Under the pieces are notes generated by a model that worked only from the letters and a program-made list of their open reading frames with translations, was not told the DNA's origin and ran no database searches. A DNA stretch of 10,378 nt from Acidobacteriota bacterium (GTDB taxonomy: Bacteria; Acidobacteriota; Vicinamibacteria; Vicinamibacterales; CAVVIG01), in assembly GCA_003222455.1 (NCBI GenBank), contig QHWF01000411.1, positions 1-10,378 on the forward strand, given 5' to 3'. The translations under genes and the position numbers were made by a program. Of this stretch, positions 6,133-10,378 are shown piece by piece (the first letter of the stretch is position 1; each line of letters begins with the position of its first letter).

Positions 6133-6936
6133 ATGTCCCACGCACTCCAGGCTGCGTTCCTCGGCATCGTCCAGGGCCTCACCGAGTTTCTGCCCGTCTC
6201 GTCGACCGCGCACCTGCTGATCAGTGAGAAGCTGATTGGCTTCGACGATCCGGACGGCGGCTCGATCCTGGCCGTGGTGTGGTTGTATCGCGTCAAGATT
6301 CTCGAGATCGTTGCGGGCCTGCCGTCGAAGGCGGAGTCGCGCGCCTTCGCGCTCGCGATCATCGTCGCGGTGATCCCCGCGTTGGTGGCCGGCGGGTTGC
6401 TATCGGATTTCGTGAAAGGCGTGTTGTACAGCAGTTTTCGCGCGATTGCCGCGGCGTTCATCGTCGGCGGCCTCGTGATGCTGATGGTGGAGCGGCTGCG
6501 ACCGAAGCCGGCCGTGTTTCAGATGGATCGCGTGCCGATCGCGCGCGCGCTGGCGGTCGGGATCTTTCAGACGCTGGCGCTCATCCCCGGCGTGTCGCGG
6601 TCCGGCGCCACCATCGTCGGCGGCCTGGTGATGGGACTGGATCGTCCGGCGGCGGCCGAGTTCTCGTTCTTTCTCGCGATCCCGACGATGACGGCGGCGT
6701 TTGCCCATCAACTGCTCGAAGTGCGGCATCACCTCGGCCCGGAGCGGGCCGGTGAAATCGCCGTCGGGTTCGTCATGGCGTTCCTCGCGTCGGCCGCCAT
6801 CGTCAAGCCGTTCGTGAATTTCGTCCGCCGATCGGGATTCGCGCCGTTCGCCTGGTATCGGATCGTTCTCGGCATCGTGCTCCTTGCCGCGCTCGTCGCC
6901 GGCTGGACACTCCCTCGGGGCGGTGTAGCGCCGTGA
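6133..6936 (+). CDS. uppP: Undecaprenyl-diphosphatase UppP/BacA
   Basis: This integral membrane enzyme (EC 3.6.1.27) dephosphorylates undecaprenyl pyrophosphate so that the lipid carrier can be reused for peptidoglycan and O-antigen synthesis. Overexpression of the family gives bacitracin resistance. The frame shows QGLTEFLPVSSTAH (14-27) with Glu18, Ser23/24 and His27, and PGVSRSG (152-158) with catalytic Arg156. AEFSFFLAIP (175-184) also matches, within a polytopic hydrophobic protein of 267 aa. I chose the ATG at 6133 because SHALQAAFLGIVQGLTEF matches the family start. The TTG at 6118 would read through the repeat arm. Between GFDDPDGG and SILAVVWLY the usual F-x-V-x-IQLG stretch (about 9-10 residues) is absent without a frame change. 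The stop overlaps the next start by one base. Confidence 0.93.
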   Translation: MSHALQAAFLGIVQGLTEFLPVSSTAHLLISEKLIGFDDPDGGSILAVVWLYRVKILEIVAGLPSKAESRAFALAIIVAVIPALVAGGLLSDFVKGVLYSSFRAIAAAFIVGGLVMLMVERLRPKPAVFQMDRVPIARALAVGIFQTLALIPGVSRSGATIVGGLVMGLDRPAAAEFSFFLAIPTMTAAFAHQLLEVRHHLGPERAGEIAVGFVMAFLASAAIVKPFVNFVRRSGFAPFAWYRIVLGIVLLAALVAGWTLPRGGVAP

Positions 6937-7520
6937 TGCCCTGGCTGCGCCGCAGCTTCATCACCGGGTTCTTCGTCACCGTGCCGCTGGTGATCAGCGT
7001 CGCGGCGTTCATCAAGATCTTCGACGTCGTCGATGGACTGACGACGCCGTTCTACGATCGGTTGATCGGCCACAGGATTGCGGGCCTAGGCATTCTCTCC
7101 ACCGCGATGGCCATCGTGCTCGTGGGCGCGTTCGCGCGCAACGTCATCGGCAGACGGATTCTGCAGCGCACGGAAGGCTGGCTGCTGCGCGTGCCGGTGT
7201 TCCGGACGATTTATGCGCCCGTGCGGCAGCTCATTGCGGCGTTCTCACCGGACAACGAATCGGGATTCAAACGCGTCGTGATGATCGAAGACGCGCGCAA
7301 GGGCTATGCGCTCGGGTTTCTGACGCGCGAGTTCACGGTCGATCGCGGCCAGGGGCCCGAAGCGCTGATCGCGGTGTTCGTGCCGACCAATCATCTCTAT
7401 CTCGGCGACGTCGTGATCTGCGCGCGCGATCGGGCGATGTTTCCGGACATCTCCGTCGAGGACGGCATCAGGATTTTCCTGACGGGCGGCATGGCGCTGC
7501 CGCCCAAGGTCCGCATATAA
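6936..7520 (+). CDS. DUF502 family membrane protein
   Basis: This 194-aa protein fits the DUF502 family (PF04367), whose molecular function is unknown; plant members include the COV (continuous vascular ring) proteins. Two membrane helices are visible (about 8-28 and 51-71), followed by a soluble C-terminal domain. Family-like segments are the GFFVTVPLVIS helix near the N terminus, VPVFRTIYAPVRQL (86-99), the AVFVPT strand (146-151) and SVEDGIRIFLTGG (173-185). The usual PTTPNPTSG-type turn reads PTNHLYLGD here. I prefer ATG 6936, which shares one base with the uppP stop (TGATG), over GTG 6933, which adds one residue. The overlap implies translational coupling with uppP, so a role near the cell envelope is plausible but unproven. 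Confidence 0.85.
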   Translation: MPWLRRSFITGFFVTVPLVISVAAFIKIFDVVDGLTTPFYDRLIGHRIAGLGILSTAMAIVLVGAFARNVIGRRILQRTEGWLLRVPVFRTIYAPVRQLIAAFSPDNESGFKRVVMIEDARKGYALGFLTREFTVDRGQGPEALIAVFVPTNHLYLGDVVICARDRAMFPDISVEDGIRIFLTGGMALPPKVRI

Positions 7521-7521
7521 T
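7516..7521 (+). promoter_or_regulatory. Candidate -10 box for hppA
   Basis: A perfect TATAAT overlaps the DUF502 stop codon. Transcription would start near 7528, about 20 nt before the preferred hppA GTG at 7549. The best -35 at usable spacing (TGGCGC, 7492-7497) matches only 3 of 6 positions, so an activator or another sigma factor would be needed. In a sequence this GC-rich a perfect TATAAT at this place is suggestive only. Confidence 0.35.
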
Positions 7522-7548
7522 CGCCGTTTTGTGCGAGGTGGCACGATC

Positions 7549-10017
7549 GTGACCATTCAGACCTCTGTGGGACGACTGGTCGTTCCGATTCTGCTGTTGC
7601 TCGTCGCGCTGGCCGCGGCGCCGCGTCCCGCCTGTGCAGCACAGCCGCCGGCCGGGGCGGAGCCGGCGGCGTCGCCGGCTGCCGTAGGCGAGGCGAACCT
7701 GGTGCTGCCGGATCTCTCCAAAGTGGAGTTCCGCGGCGTGAACGGGCGCACGCTGTTGACCGGGGGCCTGCTCATCTGTGCCCTCGGGCTCACCTTCGGG
7801 CTGTTCGTGTTCTCGCAGCTGAAGAACCTGCCGGTCCACGCGTCGATGCGCGACGTCTCGGAGCTGATCTACGAGACGTGCAAGACCTATCTCATCACCC
7901 AGGGCAAGTTCATCCTGCTCCTCGAAGTGTTCATCGGCGTGATCATGGTGTTCTACTTCGGAGTGCTCAGTCACTTCGACGCGGTGCGCGTCATCATCAT
8001 CCTGTTGTTCAGCCTCATCGGCATCGGCGGCAGCTACGGCGTCGCGTGGTTCGGCATCCGCGTGAACACGTTCGCGAATTCGCGCGCGGCCTTCGCCAGC
8101 CTCCGCGGCAAGCCGTACCCGATTTACGCGATTCCGCTGCGGGCCGGCATGAGCATCGGGATGCTCCTGATCAGCGTCGAGCTGTTCATGATGCTGTGCA
8201 TTCTGCTGTTCATCCCCGGCCAGCTGGCCGGCCCGTGCTTCATCGGGTTCGCGATCGGCGAATCGCTCGGGGCGGCCGCGCTTCGCATTGCCGGCGGCAT
8301 CTTCACCAAGATTGCCGACATCGGATCGGATCTGATGAAGATCGTCTTCAACATCAAGGAAGACGATGCGCGCAATCCGGGCGTGATCGCCGACTGCACG
8401 GGCGACAACGCGGGCGACTCGGTCGGCCCGAGCGCCGACGGGTTCGAGACCTACGGCGTCACCGGCGTCGCGCTCATCACGTTCATTCTCGAAGCGGTCC
8501 GCGAGCCGCGCGTGCAGGTGCAGCTGCTCGTCTGGATTTTCGCGATGCGCATCATGATGATCGTCGCGAGCGGCTTGTCGTACTTTGTCAACGAAACCAT
8601 CGCCAGAGGACGCTACGCGAATGTCGACCGGATGAACTTCGAGGCGCCGCTGACGTCGCTCGTGTGGCTGACGTCGGTAATCTCGGTGGCGATCACCTAT
8701 GTCGTGTCGTATGGGCTGGTCTTCGATCTGGGTGACGGCTCCCTGTGGTGGAAGCTCTCGACCGTGATCACATGCGGGACGCTCGCCGGCGCGATCATCC
8801 CGGAATTCGTCAAGGTCTTCACGTCCGTCGAATCGGCCCACGTGAAGGAGGTGGTCACCTCGTCACGCGAGGGCGGCGCCTCGCTCAACATCCTGTCGGG
8901 ATTCGTCGCGGGCAACTTCAGCGCCTACTGGCTGGGACTCAGCATCGTCGGCCTCATGACGATTGCGTACTATGTGAGCTTGTTCGGCCTCGGCACGCTG
9001 ATGATCGCGCCGTCCGTGTTCGCCTTCGGTCTCGTCGCGTTCGGGTTTCTGGGGATGGGGCCGGTCACGATTGCCGTCGACTCGTATGGCCCGGTCACGG
9101 ACAACGCGCAGTCGATTTTTGAGCTTTCCGTCATCGAGCATGTGCCCGGGGTGAGGGAATCCCTGAAGCGGGAGCACGGGTTCGACGTCCGCTTCGATCG
9201 GGCCAAAGAGCTGCTCGAAGAAAATGACGGCGCCGGGAATACGTTCAAGGCCACCGCGAAGCCGGTCCTGATCGGGACGGCGGTGGTCGGCGCCACGACC
9301 ATGATCTTTTCGATCATCGTGGCGTTGACGCATGGGTTGCACGACAACCTCGACAAGCTGTCGCTGATTCACCCGCCGTTTCTGCTGGGGCTGATCACCG
9401 GGGGGGCGGTGATCTATTGGTTCACGGGCGCGTCGGCTCAGGCGGTCACGACCGGAGCCTACCGAGCCGTGGAGTTCATCAAGGCGAACATCCGGCTGGA
9501 CGGCGTGGAAAAGGCCTCAGTGGCGGACAGCAAAAAGGTGGTCGAAATCTGCACAAAATACGCCCAGCGCGGCATGTTCAACATCTTTCTGACCGTCTTC
9601 TTCTCAACTCTGGCGTTCTCGTTCTACGAGCCGTTCTTTTTCATCGGCTATCTCGTGTCGATCGCGTTATTCGGGTTGTTTCAGGCCATCTTCATGGCGA
9701 ATGCCGGTGGCGCCTGGGACAATGCCAAAAAAATTGTCGAGGTCGAATTGAAAGCGAAGGGCACGCCTTTGCACGCAGCCACTGTGGTAGGCGATACCGT
9801 GGGCGATCCCTTCAAGGACACATCTTCAGTGGCGATGAACCCTGTCATTAAGTTCACGACGCTGTTCGGATTGCTGGCGGTCCAGCTGGCGGTCCGGCTG
9901 GCGATCGATGCCGGGCCGGTCTTGAGCCATACGCTGGCGGCCGCATTTTTCGTCATCTCGATGATCTTCGTCTGGCGGTCGTTTTACGCGATGCGCATCG
10001 GCGGGACCGTGGCCTGA
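7549..10017 (+). CDS. hppA: Membrane-bound, ion-translocating pyrophosphatase
   Basis: The enzyme hydrolyses cytoplasmic PPi and pumps ions (probably H+) across the membrane. At 822 aa it is longer than most bacterial members. Residues 1-30 look like a signal peptide (LVVPILLLLVALAAAP, then ACA|AQ), followed by about 60 residues and then many membrane helices. The catalytic loop is recognisable but divergent: TKIADIGSDL (253-262), then EDDARNPGVIADCTGDNAGD (271-290), where most relatives have DNVGDNVGD, then ADGFETYG (296-303) with the gate-region Glu300. DSYGPVTDNAQ (511-521), NAGGAWDNAKK (718-728) and GDTVGDPFKDTS (748-759) are intact. GNTFKATAK (563-571) puts Lys567 at the site where Lys marks K+-independent and Ala marks K+-dependent enzymes. 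GTG 7549 is preferred over GTG 7531 because GAGG lies 10 nt upstream. Confidence 0.95.
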   Translation: MTIQTSVGRLVVPILLLLVALAAAPRPACAAQPPAGAEPAASPAAVGEANLVLPDLSKVEFRGVNGRTLLTGGLLICALGLTFGLFVFSQLKNLPVHASMRDVSELIYETCKTYLITQGKFILLLEVFIGVIMVFYFGVLSHFDAVRVIIILLFSLIGIGGSYGVAWFGIRVNTFANSRAAFASLRGKPYPIYAIPLRAGMSIGMLLISVELFMMLCILLFIPGQLAGPCFIGFAIGESLGAAALRIAGGIFTKIADIGSDLMKIVFNIKEDDARNPGVIADCTGDNAGDSVGPSADGFETYGVTGVALITFILEAVREPRVQVQLLVWIFAMRIMMIVASGLSYFVNETIARGRYANVDRMNFEAPLTSLVWLTSVISVAITYVVSYGLVFDLGDGSLWWKLSTVITCGTLAGAIIPEFVKVFTSVESAHVKEVVTSSREGGASLNILSGFVAGNFSAYWLGLSIVGLMTIAYYVSLFGLGTLMIAPSVFAFGLVAFGFLGMGPVTIAVDSYGPVTDNAQSIFELSVIEHVPGVRESLKREHGFDVRFDRAKELLEENDGAGNTFKATAKPVLIGTAVVGATTMIFSIIVALTHGLHDNLDKLSLIHPPFLLGLITGGAVIYWFTGASAQAVTTGAYRAVEFIKANIRLDGVEKASVADSKKVVEICTKYAQRGMFNIFLTVFFSTLAFSFYEPFFFIGYLVSIALFGLFQAIFMANAGGAWDNAKKIVEVELKAKGTPLHAATVVGDTVGDPFKDTSSVAMNPVIKFTTLFGLLAVQLAVRLAIDAGPVLSHTLAAAFFVISMIFVWRSFYAMRIGGTVA

Positions 10018-10038
10018 TGCGCGTGGAAACTCTTTTTT
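9991..10038 (+). terminator. Weak terminator-like hairpin at the hppA 3' end
   Basis: ATGCGCATC (9991-9999) can pair with GATGCGCGT (10016-10024) over nine positions, including one G-U. The loop is 16 nt and the stop codon lies within it. A run of six T follows at 10033-10038, but 8 nt separate it from the stem, which is more than an ideal intrinsic terminator allows. A new promoter downstream (10111-10140) makes termination here plausible. Confidence 0.3.
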
Positions 10039-10110
10039 CAATGGCCGGGTTGAGCGCGGAAATCGTTGGCCCATTTGAGGAATGCCGGTGTCTAAGTCCT
10101 TGAAAGCGCG

Positions 10111-10140
10111 TTGACTCTCCGTTTTTGACACGACTATAAT
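10111..10140 (+). promoter_or_regulatory. Strong sigma70-type promoter for the TonB-family gene
   Basis: TTGACT (10111-10116) and a perfect TATAAT (10135-10140) are separated by 18 nt. Transcription would start near 10147, giving a leader of about 47 nt before the GTG at 10194. A second TTGACA (10125-10130) sits inside the spacer and is too close to the -10 to be its -35. This is the best promoter in the window and suggests the TonB-family gene is expressed independently of the genes to its left. Confidence 0.75.
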
Positions 10141-10176
10141 CGGGCGCCTTTTGCGCTGTTGACGTTCCTGCACCAT

Positions 10177-10186
10177 GGAGGAGGAG
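10177..10186 (+). promoter_or_regulatory. Strong ribosome binding site deciding the GTG start
   Basis: GGAGGAGGAG ends 7 nt before the GTG at 10194, an ideal spacing that fixes this start. An ATG (10175-10177) overlaps the site and opens a nine-codon frame, MEEEFYRAT, that stops at 10202-10204, just inside the main gene. Confidence 0.8.
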
Positions 10187-10193
10187 TTTTACC

Positions 10194-10378
10194 GTGCCAC
10201 GTGACATGTTCGGCGACGTCGTCAAGCCGTCCATTACAGTCGGTAGCCAGAAGTGGTACACGGTCCCGCTGTCGATCATCGTCCATACGGTGATCATCGG
10301 CGCTGTGGTCATCATCCCGTTGATGGCGGCCGACATCCTGCCGACGCCGCCGTCGATGATGGCGTTTGTTGCAGCCCC
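10194..10378 (+). CDS. TonB-family energy transducer, N-terminal part (cut by window edge)
   Basis: The first 61 codons read MPRDMFGDVVKPS..., then KWYTVPLSIIVHTVIIGAVVIIPLMA, then DILPTPPSMMAFVAA. This is a short cytoplasmic head, one membrane anchor (about 24-45) and the start of a Pro-rich segment. That is the plan of TonB-like proteins, which span the periplasm to pass energy from the ExbB-ExbD motor to outer-membrane receptors. The anchor includes SxxxH (Ser27, His31), as TonB anchors do. This style of N terminus is one I associate with Acidobacteria. The C-terminal domain that would confirm the family lies beyond the window. The gene has its own promoter and a strong ribosome binding site. 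Confidence 0.75.
   Translation, partial: MPRDMFGDVVKPSITVGSQKWYTVPLSIIVHTVIIGAVVIIPLMAADILPTPPSMMAFVAA

Noticed and set aside
6118..6135. TTG 6118 as the uppP start
   Set aside because: It would add five residues encoded by the repeat arm; the ATG at 6133 begins the conserved family N terminus.
7468..8841. 457-codon minus-strand frame opposite hppA
   Set aside because: Same cause: the sense strand encodes an unmistakable pyrophosphatase, and the antisense product is composition-driven.

Overview
The window looks like a chromosomal housekeeping segment from a high-GC, diderm, probably acidobacterial genome (Vicinamibacteria-like). That placement is inferred. It rests on the GC-rich codon use, the tgt-yajC-secD-secF order, a divergent membrane pyrophosphatase, and a TonB-family start (MPRDMFGDV...KWYTVPLSI...PTPPSMMAFVAA) of a kind I associate with Acidobacteria. 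No mobile element, CRISPR array, rRNA or tRNA was seen.

Layout. On the minus strand at the left edge is a 16-residue lysine-rich reading frame (16-66), preceded by about 290 bp of spacer with a three-copy 9-bp repeat and a possible leftward promoter. Next is ddl (D-Ala-D-Ala ligase, minus strand, GTG start at 1496). Only 46 bp separates it from the divergent tgt (tRNA-guanine transglycosylase). Everything from tgt rightward is on the plus strand: yajC, secD, secF, uppP, a DUF502 membrane protein, hppA (822-aa membrane pyrophosphatase) and, behind its own strong promoter, the first 61 codons of a TonB-family protein.

How the genes relate. YajC, SecD and SecF form the accessory part of the Sec translocon and use the proton gradient to finish protein export. 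UppP recycles undecaprenyl pyrophosphate and Ddl supplies D-Ala-D-Ala, so both serve peptidoglycan synthesis. The pyrophosphatase uses PPi to energise the membrane, and TonB would transmit that energy to the outer membrane. The envelope and energised-membrane theme is consistent, but tgt is there by ancient synteny.

What stands out. (1) secD is broken in this sequence. Its N-terminal and C-terminal halves lie in different frames, and the conserved VQLPG segment is missing between them. (2) uppP appears to lack a conserved stretch of about 9 residues just before SILAVV. (3) Each of the three spacers yajC-secD, secD-secF and secF-uppP holds an array of 7-bp repeats. The three arrays have unrelated unit sequences but the same period, and two of them are arranged as inverted arrays that could fold into long hairpins. 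This shared format without shared sequence is the most unusual signal in the window. (4) The pyrophosphatase has an atypical catalytic loop, a signal-peptide-like N terminus and the Lys associated with K+-independent enzymes.
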